64,000 nt of DNA from B33-G16 sp964611035 (GCA_964611035.1 CAZSWT010000001.1:62001-126000); one strand, 5' to 3'. Positions 1-9,990 are shown, numbered from the stretch's first letter. Program-made: numbers and translations. Notes: generated from the letters alone by a model not told the origin.

Positions 1-1
1 T

Positions 2-280
2 AAAGAGGTCACGCGCTGCATCAATCTTTCCAGTGTGAGCTTCTGGGATTTCGAACTCTATGCACCTCTGGAAAGGATTTTTTTAAAGGCCTATCACCGT
101 CGAGTAAGGGTAAGATTCATGAAGGTGTGGTTTCAGGACTTCTCTCCTCCTCCTTCACAGCTCTCACTTTTTCCCACAAGCTCCCCTCTCACGGATAAAA
201 AGGTACTGACGTTCCAGACCCTGAACCATATTAGGGAGAGGTATGGAGATGAGGCGATCAAATATGGCAGAGCAGCGTGA
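2..280 (+). CDS. Y-family DNA polymerase, C-terminal part (5' end outside window)
   Basis: The reading frame is open from base 2 to the TGA at 278-280, so only the last 92 residues are seen. They match the end of the little-finger domain and the tail of DinB/ImuB-type lesion-bypass polymerases: a basic stretch AYHRRVRVRFMKVWF, then a PPPSQLSLFP segment and a final IRERYGDEAIKYGRA block. The catalytic palm would lie upstream of base 1. Its position directly before a short DnaE-type polymerase gene on the same strand resembles the imuB-dnaE2 mutasome arrangement. Whether it is ImuB-like (catalytically dead) or an active DinB cannot be told from the tail. Confidence 0.75.
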   Translation, partial: KEVTRCINLSSVSFWDFELYAPLERIFLKAYHRRVRVRFMKVWFQDFSPPPSQLSLFPTSSPLTDKKVLTFQTLNHIRERYGDEAIKYGRAA

Positions 281-512
281 TACCCATCCGTTATCCTAAT
301 GGGACAGATGGAAAACATGGAAAAATTTTAAATGACAAAATCTTCACCCTGTTAGATAAAGGGTTTTCATCTTTAATTAAGGTATTCTTGTATCATTTCT
401 TTGGCATTTGGACTTTATCATTTATTTGAACTTTGAGCTTTGACATTTGTCATTTGCTCATCCTGCGCCCTGTGCCTTATGCCTTCGGCCTATTAACTAT
501 GAGCTATAAACC

Positions 513-3500
513 ATGAACTCATTCGTACATCTTAATGTCCATTCCCACTACTCCAAAGGCTGGGGTATGGGTTCCATTGAAGACCTCTGCCGGTCCGCCA
601 AAGAGCATGGTATGGATAGATTCGCCCTGACCGACACCAATGGATTGTATGGACTCCTATATTTTATCCAGACGGCTAAAGAGATAGGTATTCAACCCAT
701 TGTGGGCAGCGAACTTACAGCCGATGAGCACCGGGCTGTTCTGCTGGTTCGAAACCGTGAAGGGTATGCAAACCTCTGCCGGATCATTTCAGACCGCCAC
801 TGCCATCAGGGTTTCGACCTGATCAAATCCCTAAAGGAAAGACGTGAGGGGCTTATCATCTTTTCTGACAACTTCACACTGCTCAAGGCCCTTAAAAGAG
901 ATTCAGAAGAGGACCTCTTTGTGGAGCTATCCCCGGGCTATAATATGGCGAGCTGCTATGCCTTTTCCCGTACAAGTGGCATTCCTCCCCTGGCCACCAA
1001 CCGGGTCTATCTGATCAAGGCGGATCAATTTCCGCTTCACCGGATCCTTCGGGCCGTAGCCTTGAACAGCAAACTCTCCCGCCTACGATATGAAGACATC
1101 TGTAGGGAGCACAATTTTTTGAATGCCCCCCAGTCCATGATCGATCAGTTTCCCCATGCCCCTCGGGCGATCCATAATACGCTTGAGGTAGCTGAACAGT
1201 GCCGTATGCATTGGGACTTTGACCGCATCATATTCCCTCGTTTTAAGCAGATGACAGACAAAGAGGCCTATGAGACCCTCTACCGGTCTAGCATAGAGGG
1301 TTGCAGGCGTCGATATGGAAAACTCACCCAAGCAATCAGAGAGCGAGTAGACTACGAGATGAAGATCATCCGAGAGAAAAAGTTTGCCCATTATTTTCTG
1401 GTAGTGGCTGATATTACCAGAAGAGCCCCTCGGTCATGTGGCCGTGGAAGTGCCGCCGCATCCATTGTCTCGTATGCCCTGGGGATCACCCATGTAGACC
1501 CTATAAAACACCACCTCTTCTTTGAGCGTTTTTTAAACACTGGACGTATGGATCCCCCGGACATTGATGTGGACTTCGCATGGGACGAACGGGATCAGGT
1601 CATTGACTATGTCTTTGCCAAATATGGAAACCGAAAAACCGCCATGGTGGCCAATCATAACACCTATGGGGCCAGATCCGCTATCAGGGAGGTAGCAAAG
1701 GTCTTTGGCATAACCGAGGCAGAGATCAGCCGGGTAACCAGCAAAATCGGTTTTGGATGGCGTCTGGAAGATACCTGGACCAAATTGGCCAAGCATCCCA
1801 AGATGAAAGGGATAGATTTCGAGAAGCCCTGGAATGATATTTTATATGCTGCACTCCAGCTCGAAGATCACCTCGACCACCTTTCAGTACACTGCGGCGG
1901 TCTGGTAATTGTGCCCGATGAGATTCGCCGCTACTGCCCGGTAGAAATCTCTGCAAGTGGGGTACAGGTGCTCCAGTGGGAAAAGGATTCGGTGGAAAAA
2001 GCAGGACTTGTTAAGATAGATATCCTGGGCAACCGGAGCCTTGCAGTCATTCGGGATGCCCTTGATCTGGTGGAGAAAAATTATGGCAGACGGATTAATT
2101 ACGCCAGCTGGAACCCCATTAATGACCCTAAGACCGTAGAGGTTTTTTACCGGGGCGAGACCTTTGGTGTCTTCTATTTTGAAAGTCCTGCAACAAGGCA
2201 GGTGCTAAAAAAGGTCAGCTCAGAATTTAGTTTTGAGGAGTACGCAAAGCTGGACCATTTCCGTCTCAATGTGGTGGTTGCCTCCATCATCAGACCAGCC
2301 TCAAACCAGAGTATCAGAACATGGGTATCCAGGCTTCATGGCCAGCCCTGGGACACACCCCATCCCCTTTTACGGCCTGTTTTAGAGGAAACCATGGGAA
2401 TCATGGTCTTTCAAGAGCAATTGAGTCAAGTCGCCATACACCTGGCCGGTTTTGATCCCGCAGAGGCAGATACCCTGAGGAAAGTGGTGAGCAAAAAGCA
2501 TAGGGATAAGAAACTTCGTGATTTTTATACCAGATTTGTTCGAGGGGCTCGAGAGCGGGGTGTAAACATAAAAGTGATAGAGAAAATCTGGCAGATGATG
2601 ATGGGCTTTGACGGCTATAGCTTCTGTAAGCCACATTCGGCCAGCTATACCCTGGTGGCCTACAAGTCTGCCTATCTCAGGGCCCATTATCCGGCTGAAT
2701 TCATGGCATCTGTCATCTCCAATGGCGGGGGCTATTACTCCACATTTGGGTATCTGTCAGAGGCAAGACGAATGGGGCTCAAAATCCTGCCTCCTGATAT
2801 CAACCAGAGTGAGATTAAATATACCGGAAAAAATAAAGAAATCCGCGCCGGCCTCATGCAGTTAAAGGCCCTATCCCGGAAGGGAGGGGAATCCATCATT
2901 CATGAGCGCTCCAAAAACGGACCCTTTACTAACTTTGAGAATTTCCTGCTTAGGGTCGGCTGCCATCTCCACCTCCAGGATGTGAGGGTTCTGATTAAGG
3001 CGGGCTGTTTTGATAGTATCGCCCGTGGCTTAGCCAGGCCCTCTCTGGTATGGCAGGTCCTTCGATTTTTTGGCGAGCAACATCAGGAGGAAAATTCCCC
3101 TACCCTCTTCTCCGCACATGCCTTCCAACTCCCCATAAAACAACCTCCTTACTCGAAAAAACTCATGTTGCAACATGAGTTGGAAACCCTGGGTCTTTCC
3201 CTATCCCGCCACCCCCTCGAGCGATACGAGGAAATCTTGAGGAACGTAGACTATGTGAGGGCTTGTGATCTCAACGCCCATGTGGGGAAACAGGTAACAA
3301 CTATCGGTTGGCTGATAAACGGCAAGACAGTATACACAAAGGATAGAGAGCCCATGAAATTCGCCTCCTTTGAAGATACCACCGGCCTCTATGAAACCGT
3401 GTTCTTTCCGAAAGCATATAATCAATTCTGTCACATACTGAATGAGATGCGCCCTTATATTCTCAAAGGAAAGATAGAGGAAGATTTCGGTTCCATAACC

Positions 3501-3617
3501 ATGACAGTGAGTTGGATAGGATTTCTGGATAGATACACAACAAAGGTCTCTCGCTCTTCCAACGAGGATTCAGATTTTTGCTCTCATTTGAAGCCAAGTG
3601 CCTGTCCCATCTTGTGA
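513..3617 (+). CDS. dnaE2: DNA polymerase III alpha subunit, short DnaE2/ImuC-like form
   Basis: C-family polymerase of 1034 residues, shorter than replicative DnaE (about 1160). An N-terminal PHP domain (residues 1-70) starts FVHLNVHSHYSKG, but the usual LTDH metal site reads LTDTN, so the PHP site looks degenerate. The palm carries GRGSAAASIVSYALG (about 310) and PPDIDVDF (about 350) with two catalytic Asp, and the third Asp in KIDILGNRS (about 503). A C-terminal OB fold (about 925-1010) follows. The adjacent upstream Y-family polymerase tail and the length favour an error-prone translesion role over bulk replication. The start ATG has no strong ribosome binding site; 232 bp of AT-rich DNA separate it from the upstream gene, so coupling is uncertain. 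Confidence 0.88.
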   Translation: MNSFVHLNVHSHYSKGWGMGSIEDLCRSAKEHGMDRFALTDTNGLYGLLYFIQTAKEIGIQPIVGSELTADEHRAVLLVRNREGYANLCRIISDRHCHQGFDLIKSLKERREGLIIFSDNFTLLKALKRDSEEDLFVELSPGYNMASCYAFSRTSGIPPLATNRVYLIKADQFPLHRILRAVALNSKLSRLRYEDICREHNFLNAPQSMIDQFPHAPRAIHNTLEVAEQCRMHWDFDRIIFPRFKQMTDKEAYETLYRSSIEGCRRRYGKLTQAIRERVDYEMKIIREKKFAHYFLVVADITRRAPRSCGRGSAAASIVSYALGITHVDPIKHHLFFERFLNTGRMDPPDIDVDFAWDERDQVIDYVFAKYGNRKTAMVANHNTYGARSAIREVAKVFGITEAEISRVTSKIGFGWRLEDTWTKLAKHPKMKGIDFEKPWNDILYAALQLEDHLDHLSVHCGGLVIVPDEIRRYCPVEISASGVQVLQWEKDSVEKAGLVKIDILGNRSLAVIRDALDLVEKNYGRRINYASWNPINDPKTVEVFYRGETFGVFYFESPATRQVLKKVSSEFSFEEYAKLDHFRLNVVVASIIRPASNQSIRTWVSRLHGQPWDTPHPLLRPVLEETMGIMVFQEQLSQVAIHLAGFDPAEADTLRKVVSKKHRDKKLRDFYTRFVRGARERGVNIKVIEKIWQMMMGFDGYSFCKPHSASYTLVAYKSAYLRAHYPAEFMASVISNGGGYYSTFGYLSEARRMGLKILPPDINQSEIKYTGKNKEIRAGLMQLKALSRKGGESIIHERSKNGPFTNFENFLLRVGCHLHLQDVRVLIKAGCFDSIARGLARPSLVWQVLRFFGEQHQEENSPTLFSAHAFQLPIKQPPYSKKLMLQHELETLGLSLSRHPLERYEEILRNVDYVRACDLNAHVGKQVTTIGWLINGKTVYTKDREPMKFASFEDTTGLYETVFFPKAYNQFCHILNEMRPYILKGKIEEDFGSITMTVSWIGFLDRYTTKVSRSSNEDSDFCSHLKPSACPIL

Positions 3618-4112
3618 GGATCATGTAAACAGTGCTCATAAGAATCCCATTTAAACAACTCCAAAGCTATACTGAAGCAAAGGAAAAGATGGAGAGCCCA
3701 GCATCTCCACGCAACGTAGATAAAAGTCCTTAAAAAAAGTAAACCCAAACTCTTAGAGGCTGTGCCTACTATCCTGATTGGTTATTGTAAGATAACCAGT
3801 ATCTCTTATTGCCAGCAGTTTGTGATAAAGACTGATTTTGGATAGATAAACCTGTACGGTAGATAGAACCAGGGCTATAACATTCCCAAAAGAAATACCT
3901 TGGTGGGATAAAAGCATTTATTCATTGCAATTTTGATCATCGGATATTAATGAATCTATGTGCTTCATATATCAATACACAACGGCAACGAAATGTAAGC
4001 AAAACATTACTGCAAATATGGCGTCACTGCAGATACAAGAATTGAGAAATGAGGAGCGATTAAGCTATAGTGCTACTTAACGTGATTTTTAAATTATAAG
4101 AAAGGAAAGTCT
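3618..4112 (+). other. intergenic region without recognisable gene
   Basis: AT-rich, with stops in all frames. I see only a weak hairpin around GGAGAGCCCAGCATCTCC and no clear promoter or terminator. The next gene is preceded by an AAGGAAAG ribosome binding site. Confidence 0.5.
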
Positions 4113-4889
4113 ATGAATTACAGTTATATCATATATGAAAAGAGGCAAAATATAGCCCTGATTACCTTGAATCAACCTGAGAAACAAAACATCCTATCCT
4201 TTGATCTTATACAGGAGTTATCTGGATGCTTGAGACAGGTGGCTCAAGAAAGGCGCGCTACGGTAATCATCGTAAAAGGAGCCGGAGATAATTTTTGCGC
4301 AGGACATGACCTCAATGAGATTCTTCACCAGGATATAAACAATATTCGCCATCTATTTCAGGCTTGTCTTGATCTGATGATGCTGATACACACAGTTCCT
4401 CAACCAGTAATAGCACAGGTTCACGGCATCGCCACTGCTGCGGGCTGCCAGTTGGCTGCCGCCTGTGACTTGGTAGTTGCAGAAGAAGGAGCCCAGTTCG
4501 CAACACCTGGTGTACAGATTGGTCTTTTCTGTACCACCCCCATGGTCCCCTTAAGCCGTGCTGTGGGAAGAAAAAAGTCATTGGAAATGCTCCTTACCGG
4601 GAAATTTATTAGCGCTCAAGAAGCAAAAGAATATGGTCTGGTCAATCGAGTAGTACCCAAAAAAAAATTAGAAAAAGAGACATGGGCCTTGGCAAAAGAT
4701 ATCGACCAGTATAGTTTAGCGATTGTAAGCCTGGGCAAACAGACCTTCTATCAACAGATTGAGATGGCTGAGAAACAGGCCTACCAGTATACTAAGGAAG
4801 TGATTTCAGCAAATGCTCTCATGGACGATGCCCTGGAAGGCATGTCAGCCTTTTTAGAAAAACGCTCTCCTGTTTGGAAGGAAAAATAA
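4113..4889 (+). CDS. enoyl-CoA hydratase/isomerase family protein (ECHDC3-like)
   Basis: Crotonase-fold protein of 258 residues. The CoA/oxyanion-hole motif FCAGHDL is at residues 61-67 and the second oxyanion segment GIATAAGCQLAAACDL at 105-120. The two catalytic glutamates of true hydratases are missing: the first position is Gln113 (GCQLA) and the second falls in TPGVQIGL with Gly where PE is usual. This pattern resembles the ECHDC3-like subgroup, so 2-enoyl-CoA hydration is unlikely and the reaction is unknown. An AAGGAAAG ribosome binding site lies 5 bases before the ATG. An MFS transporter follows after about 190 bp, which may or may not be co-transcribed. Confidence 0.85.
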   Translation: MNYSYIIYEKRQNIALITLNQPEKQNILSFDLIQELSGCLRQVAQERRATVIIVKGAGDNFCAGHDLNEILHQDINNIRHLFQACLDLMMLIHTVPQPVIAQVHGIATAAGCQLAAACDLVVAEEGAQFATPGVQIGLFCTTPMVPLSRAVGRKKSLEMLLTGKFISAQEAKEYGLVNRVVPKKKLEKETWALAKDIDQYSLAIVSLGKQTFYQQIEMAEKQAYQYTKEVISANALMDDALEGMSAFLEKRSPVWKEK

Positions 4890-5083
4890 TTCGAGATATA
4901 TTAGGCAGTCTGATTTGTTATGCAATCAAATTAAGTCTTTTAAGGTATAACATCAGAAGTAAAGCATATATTATATCATATCATGTTAGACTAAGTGCTC
5001 TTAGAAATGACAAGATTGCTATAATAAACACGAAATTATGTCTCATGCTCGACAGATAACAATAAATAGGGCTATAGAAAAAA

Positions 5084-6256
5084 ATGAACGAGAATGCAGC
5101 GTCGCTCAGATCCCAGGTGGGGCCACTGCTTTTAATGACAGGGATCTTTTTCTTAAATTTTATCTCAAGGATCATACTGGCCCCATTAATGCCTACCATA
5201 GAAATGGATCTTGGGATTGGCCATGCGGAGGCAGGATCCCTATTTTTGCTAATTTCTCTCGGCTACTTTATCTCCCTCATGGGATCTGGGTTCTTTTCAT
5301 CCCGGTTTACTCATAGAAAAACTATCATTTTTTCATCTATGGGACTTGGTGCAACACTTATCGCCATTTCCTTCAGCCACACTTTGCTGGAGGTCCGTAT
5401 TGGCTGCATAATAGTTGGATTGGCTGCAGGGCTTTACCTTCCCTCTGGAATCAGTACCCTCACTTCTTTGGTGAGGTCTAAGGACTGGGGTAAGGCTATT
5501 GCCATTCATGAACTCGCCCCCAATCTCAGTTTTCTCACCGCACCCCTCATTTCTGAGGCTCTTTTGGTATGGTTAAAATGGAGAAACATCCTGGCACTGC
5601 TTGGATTGGCATCTCTATTTGTTGGTTTGGCATTTGCCCGCTTCGGAAAAGGTGGAGACTTTCCCGGCGAGCCTCCTAGTCCATCTAATGTTAAGAGTCT
5701 TTTAAGGGAACCATCATTTTGGATAATGATTGTATTTTTCAGTCTGGGTATCAGCGGAACATTAGGCATCTACGCCATGCTGCCTCTTTTCCTAGTTTCT
5801 GAGAGAGGGATGACGCAGCGCTGGGCTAATTACGTGGTGGCGTTGTCTCGGGTTTCAGGGCTTGGAGTGGCATTTCTTTCGGGTATGGTGACGGACAAGC
5901 TTGGTCCAAAGGTTGCCCTCGGAGGTGTTCTCCTTTTTACAGGTTTTCTCACTTTGCTTCTTGGCATTGTACCCGGAGCCTGGGTTGTGCTCATCGTTTT
6001 TCTCCAGCCTCTCATAGCAGTCTGTTTCTTCCCGCCGGGATTTGCAGCGCTCTCCCGAATTGGACCACCAAGCGTTCGTAATATCTCGGTTTCCTTAACA
6101 GTGCCTTTGGGCTTTCTTGTGGGAGGAGGGGCTATTCCTACTGGGATTGGTCTCTTTGGGGATATGTTCAGTTTCGATTTAGGGATTGCTCTCGTAGGTA
6201 TAATAATTATGGGTGGTTTTATTCTCTTGCGCTACCTCCGGTTTCCTGATGAGTAG
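5084..6256 (+). CDS. MFS transporter
   Basis: 390-residue major facilitator with about 12 hydrophobic helices split by a loop near residues 185-205. The loop between helices 2 and 3 carries a weak motif A region (SSRFTHRKTI), and the second half repeats it as SGMVTDKLGPK. There are no substrate-diagnostic residues I can name. The preceding crotonase is on the same strand; a link to acyl-CoA or organic acid uptake is only a guess. Confidence 0.85.
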   Translation: MNENAASLRSQVGPLLLMTGIFFLNFISRIILAPLMPTIEMDLGIGHAEAGSLFLLISLGYFISLMGSGFFSSRFTHRKTIIFSSMGLGATLIAISFSHTLLEVRIGCIIVGLAAGLYLPSGISTLTSLVRSKDWGKAIAIHELAPNLSFLTAPLISEALLVWLKWRNILALLGLASLFVGLAFARFGKGGDFPGEPPSPSNVKSLLREPSFWIMIVFFSLGISGTLGIYAMLPLFLVSERGMTQRWANYVVALSRVSGLGVAFLSGMVTDKLGPKVALGGVLLFTGFLTLLLGIVPGAWVVLIVFLQPLIAVCFFPPGFAALSRIGPPSVRNISVSLTVPLGFLVGGGAIPTGIGLFGDMFSFDLGIALVGIIIMGGFILLRYLRFPDE

Positions 6257-6500
6257 AGAGTGCCAGAATCTATTGTACGTTGTCTGCTGTTTTAATTCTT
6301 AAGGTCAGCTTATATTGCTATGCACGTATGTTATTTGGGATAGGGCGATGCAGAAATATAGCTTGTGATAGGCTTTGAGTTGAGAGCTGAAAGCTAATAA
6401 CTTACTTTTCTTTGTAGGCCAATATTTCAGAGCAATCAACTAACAATGAGCGCCTTCTTTCTTTATTGTTCAAGAAATAATTTAACCAATGGTAACAATA

Positions 6501-6947
6501 TTATTCATTCCCTCGAGAACGGATCAGGAGGAGCGGTCTATCTATGCGATGTAATACGCCTGCTGCAACACTTCCATAAAATACTTGCGATAAACCACTC
6601 CTACCATGGCTGGCTAAGGCAATAAGGTCTGCGCCTTCCTGCTCTGCAACCTTTATAATGGCTTCAACGACAGGGCCATTTATAACATGCTTCTTGGTCT
6701 CAATCCCTTTTTCTTGAAACTCTCCTTGTATGGCGTTAAGATAAGATTCTGCCTGCTTTACCCATCTCTCAATTTCTTGTTGATATAAGGCGATATCCCC
6801 CTCAGGACCCACAATAAGTGGAGGCGGTTCAACTACCTGTAAAAAGATAACTCTTGCATGGTAGAGCTTGCTCAATTCTTCAACGTGGCGTAATATTCCT
6901 TCAGCCCTTTTTGACCCATCTAATGGTACCAATATAGTTTTATACAT
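6501..6947 (-). CDS. universal stress protein (UspA family)
   Basis: 148-residue single Usp domain. It begins MYKTILVPLDGSKRAE and ends with the nucleotide-binding loop ASHGRSGLSQVFYGS, which fits G-2x-G-9x-G(S/T) apart from Ala at the first Gly, so it probably belongs to the ATP-binding branch. A GAGGAGG ribosome binding site lies 6 bases before the ATG. It is a monocistronic gene, convergent with the MFS gene upstream. Such proteins are soluble cytoplasmic dimers induced by stress; no regulatory site is evident here. Confidence 0.93.
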   Translation of the reverse strand: MYKTILVPLDGSKRAEGILRHVEELSKLYHARVIFLQVVEPPPLIVGPEGDIALYQQEIERWVKQAESYLNAIQGEFQEKGIETKKHVINGPVVEAIIKVAEQEGADLIALASHGRSGLSQVFYGSVAAGVLHRIDRPLLLIRSRGNE

Positions 6948-7419
6948 GATAGCCTCCTCATAGTAAATTTATCCGAAAATCTAAACCTGTTGCCAGTTAA
7001 CCGGTGGGGTGCTGTTGAATATTATCAGACATATGCAAAACTTAGATAGCGGAAAGATTATTAATGATTTAAACAAGTTTCCTGACTAAAAATCGTTATT
7101 TAACGCTTTAAATCCCATGCGCAGTTTTTCGTTGAAATTTTGAGGGCCTGGGCTCATAGACAAAGATTGAAGGCTTTATATTCAATATAATCGCTTTACG
7201 ATTTCATTTGAAGAAAAAAGAGGCTTATACGCGATCAAATTATAGCAGGAAGAACTCATAGAATCCAAAGGTTAAAATTTTATGCGTGGAAGCATCATCC
7301 AAGAACCATTCAACTGTATACTATCCCTTGAGGAGATTGTATAATAATAAAATCGCCATTGCCCCGAAAAGTGCCTGTGAGGTCAATAGATTTGCTTCTT
7401 AAAGTCAAATGCTATTTTT
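6948..7419 (+). other. intergenic region without recognisable gene
   Basis: 472 bp of AT-rich sequence between two minus-strand genes. It should contain the promoter of the stress-protein gene, but I could not pick a convincing -35/-10 pair. No repeat or RNA gene was recognised. Confidence 0.4.
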
Positions 7420-8154
7420 TTATATTGAGTTTAGGTATTTGTTTCTATCCGCCATGAAGTTCTTGTAGATCTGGAACTGATCTGTCTCTTCATAATCAAT
7501 TTGTTTTACAGGCACATGGTCAAAGCTGTGTATCTTCGCCCCAGGACATGCCAGGAGGATTGGAGAATGAGTGGCAATGATAAATTGTGCGTGCCCGGCC
7601 TGGCTCATGTCCTTAAGCACCCCAAGCAAATCTAATTGGGTTCTTGGTGAGAGTGCTGTCTCTGGTTCGTCCATAAAATAAATCCCTTTGATTTTGTAGC
7701 GGGCCTTGAAAAACGACATCAGTGACTGGCCATGGGATTTGGTCACTAAAGATTCCCCCCCAAAATAATCAAGTGATCCAGGGTCTGCTGCTGCCCATTC
7801 GTCCAGAATTTGGGCAAAGTTCTGGAATATCTGGGATGCGAAAAACGACCCATGCACGGAACCCTGAGTCCATTCGACATCGATAGCCTCGTGCAACCTT
7901 TTCTCATATAAGTTGACTTTGAAGGGTTTTCTCTCAACGTTTCCCCATATATATATGCCGCATTTGTGCGTTATAGCCTCGAGCAAAGTCGACTTCCCGG
8001 TGCCATTCTCTCCTACGAAGAATGTAACCGGCGAGTTGAATAAAATGCTTTTCGTCTCATGAAAAATGTTTAGGTTAAAAGGATAGTGTTCTATGGTCGG
8101 GAATTTTTCGGGATGAATAGTAACTCTCTTAAGATGCATCGGAATATCTACCAA
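7420..8154 (-). CDS. AAA/ABC-type ATPase (AAA_21-like), single-domain
   Basis: 244 residues. Walker A FVGENGTGKST is near residue 43, an ABC-signature-like region GGESLVTKSHGQS around 129-141, Walker B GIYFMDEPETALS near 152-164, a D-loop SPRTQLDLL and a switch His in IIATHSP near 192. This is the compact SMC-like ATPase seen in OLD-type and stand-alone predicted ATPases; no nuclease domain is fused. The first start is TTG at 8154; an ATG 15 bases downstream (8139) is an alternative, and neither has a clear ribosome binding site. Neighbours give no functional hint; a role in DNA metabolism or defence is possible but unproven. Confidence 0.82.
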   Translation of the reverse strand: MVDIPMHLKRVTIHPEKFPTIEHYPFNLNIFHETKSILFNSPVTFFVGENGTGKSTLLEAITHKCGIYIWGNVERKPFKVNLYEKRLHEAIDVEWTQGSVHGSFFASQIFQNFAQILDEWAAADPGSLDYFGGESLVTKSHGQSLMSFFKARYKIKGIYFMDEPETALSPRTQLDLLGVLKDMSQAGHAQFIIATHSPILLACPGAKIHSFDHVPVKQIDYEETDQFQIYKNFMADRNKYLNSI

Positions 8155-8425
8155 TGTTTAATATTGTTTACAAAACGGATTGGCGTAGTCTTCTCAAGCA
8201 TCAGATGTATGCTTAGATGAAACCTATTGATACCGCATTTCGAGATCGCGTTCGAGCGATCAGACCCGCAACAAGATACTGAATCTCAATACGTACCGGT
8301 ACAAGGAAGGCAGAAATCCGAGTCACGTGATTGAATTCACAGGAAGCTAACCTTTTTGTCCCACAAAGTCAAACAGTATTTTGGATACATTATCCGCGCC
8401 TCCTTCTCTCAAAAGAGCCTACCAT

Positions 8426-8528
8426 GCCTGCCCTGGCGCGACTAAGCCCATTCTGAAATGAAAATTTATGTTTATTGCTCAAGGAACGATCCCTTGCGAT
8501 TAACACAGGATACCAGGTCTGGGCCAGG
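8426..8528 (-). repeat. CCTGGCCCAG/CAGGGCAGGC element, copy 4 (inverted orientation)
   Basis: Begins GCCTGCCCTGGCGCGA and ends ACCAGGTCTGGGCCAGG, the reverse complement of the ends of the copies at 43634, 56990 and 58212. Length is 103 bp against 100-101 for the others. The interior is not conserved. Confidence 0.75.
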
Positions 8529-8840
8529 GCTGCGACCCGTTTGTTTATCGTAGGTTTGGACTATGCACCGTTCCAAGTCCGGCATTTGAAGCATACAGGA
8601 TTGGTGATCGGTCTGGGCCAAGGAATGACTGTTATTCAGCAGGCATCCAGGGCCGGTTACAGATCTAAGGATGTGAAACAAGATAAAACGTTTAACGCCC
8701 TGAAATACCTTACTGTTATATCCTACCATGTATCTAATAACAGGGAATAAATGTTTAAATGTGGAGCCTGCATGCTAAAGAGCCATATTGACGGAAAATA
8801 AGCAGCTAAGACATTATGGGCTTTGTCATGGGCTTTGTCA

Positions 8841-8869
8841 TTGACACATAACGGTTCATTTTCTATACT
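8841..8869 (+). promoter_or_regulatory. sigma70-type promoter of the rubrerythrin-like gene
   Basis: TTGACA at 8841-8846, a 17-bp spacer, then TATACT at 8864-8869. The gene starts 77 bases downstream with an AAAAAGGAGG ribosome binding site. Confidence 0.75.
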
Positions 8870-8946
8870 GTATAAATAACAAAAAGAAGTGTCTATCAAT
8901 CAATTAAATATCAGTTCAACTACTCTCTCTTAAAAAGGAGGATACG

Positions 8947-9444
8947 ATGGTTATAGGTTTTAATGCGGATGAGGTGTTCGAGATGGCGATTCGGATCGAG
9001 GAAAACGGTGCTACTTTCTATCGAAAAGCTGCGGGATTGCAATCAGATGCAGAAAATCGTGAGTTTCTCGAGAAATTGGCTGCGATGGAGGACGGCCATA
9101 AAGCAACATTCATAGAAATCCGGAAAACGCTTACTAATAAAGAAAAAGGTGGAAAGGTTTTCGACCCTCAAGACGAGCTATCACTGTACCTCGCTGCAAT
9201 GGCAAACACGCATGGTGGTGAGGGAAGCCCATCTGCGGCAGATTCACTAACTGGCACTGAAACCATGGAGGAGGTGCTCACTACGGCTATTGGCCTTGAG
9301 AAAGAATCTGTCCTGTTTTACCTCGGCATAAAGGACATCGTGTCGCCAGAGTATGGCCTTGAGAGGATCAACGATATTATAAGGGAAGAGCGAGGACACA
9401 TTGCACAGCTGAACGGTCTTCTTGAAAAGCTGAAAAAGGGTTAG
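8947..9444 (+). CDS. rubrerythrin-like ferritin-family protein
   Basis: 165-residue four-helix protein with two ferritin-like EX(n)EXXH half-sites: EENGATFYRKA (about 18-28) with EDGHKATF (about 56-63), and EKESVLFYLG (about 118-127) with EERGHIAQL (about 147-155). This supports a diiron centre. The C-terminal rubredoxin domain of classical rubrerythrin is absent. The family takes part in peroxide defence or iron handling in anaerobes. It has a near-consensus promoter and a perfect AAGGAGG ribosome binding site, suggesting high expression. Confidence 0.88.
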   Translation: MVIGFNADEVFEMAIRIEENGATFYRKAAGLQSDAENREFLEKLAAMEDGHKATFIEIRKTLTNKEKGGKVFDPQDELSLYLAAMANTHGGEGSPSAADSLTGTETMEEVLTTAIGLEKESVLFYLGIKDIVSPEYGLERINDIIREERGHIAQLNGLLEKLKKG

Positions 9445-9990
9445 TGGCAAGTATTTTGGAAGCTATAAAGTAACCCCTATCACCCACCGTTTATACCGAG
9501 TTGCCAATAAAACCTTCGGAGATAAAAGCTCACCTCCCCTACTCCTCGACAGAGGATTGGTGCAGTTATCAATTGATATTACTATTCTTTACTCACCGCG
9601 CGGCAAGGCATTTAACCGTTTCGTTAACAGCAGAGGCATATCAAGGAAAACAACTGCTCTCAATGCCACCTTCACCCCACCCTAATCTTCTACGATGAAA
9701 ATTCACAAAAGGTATTCAAATTGCGCAGCCACCATATCATATCATGCGCTTTATCAGATAAGTGTAAGTGTGGTTAATATGCGCCCTTAACCGCACAATA
9801 AAGATGTCCCCACTATACTTCAAAGGACAAAAAGGAGCTCTATTTCCTATTTTAGCATCTCAAATCATATGAGTTATTGTCGCCATTACGGTTTTCAGTA
9901 AAAAGTTATTGCCCACTTCGTAGTGCATAGGGTATAATCTTTTTAAACAGCTGCATAAAAAATACACCTATAAAAGAGGAGAGCAGTAAT
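9445..9990 (+). other. intergenic region without recognisable gene
   Basis: 546 bp with stops in all frames. A hairpin with arms GTGTGGTTAA and TTAACCGCAC lies at 9768-9796, without a T-tract. A plausible promoter for the next gene is at 9909-9938. Confidence 0.45.
9909..9938 (+). promoter_or_regulatory. candidate promoter of the selenoprotein cytochrome gene
   Basis: TTGCCC at 9909-9914, an 18-bp spacer and a perfect TATAAT at 9933-9938. The ATG at 9991 follows an AGAGGAGAG ribosome binding site. Confidence 0.55.

Larger units (their letters stand above)
8155..8946 (+). other. gene-poor region with one 103-bp repeat and a promoter
   Basis: No convincing gene. It contains an inverted copy of the CCTGGCCCAG repeat (8426-8528) and a strong sigma70-like promoter (8841-8869). 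A 91-codon frame at 8475-8750 begins inside the repeat and has no recognisable features, so I do not call it. Confidence 0.5.

Noticed and set aside
4874..5059. 61-codon frame after the first crotonase
   Set aside because: Overlaps the crotonase end, no ribosome binding site, composition of AT-rich noncoding DNA.
8475..8750. 91-codon plus-strand frame
   Set aside because: Begins inside the 103-bp repeat, no ribosome binding site, no recognisable protein features; an opposing frame of similar length overlaps it.
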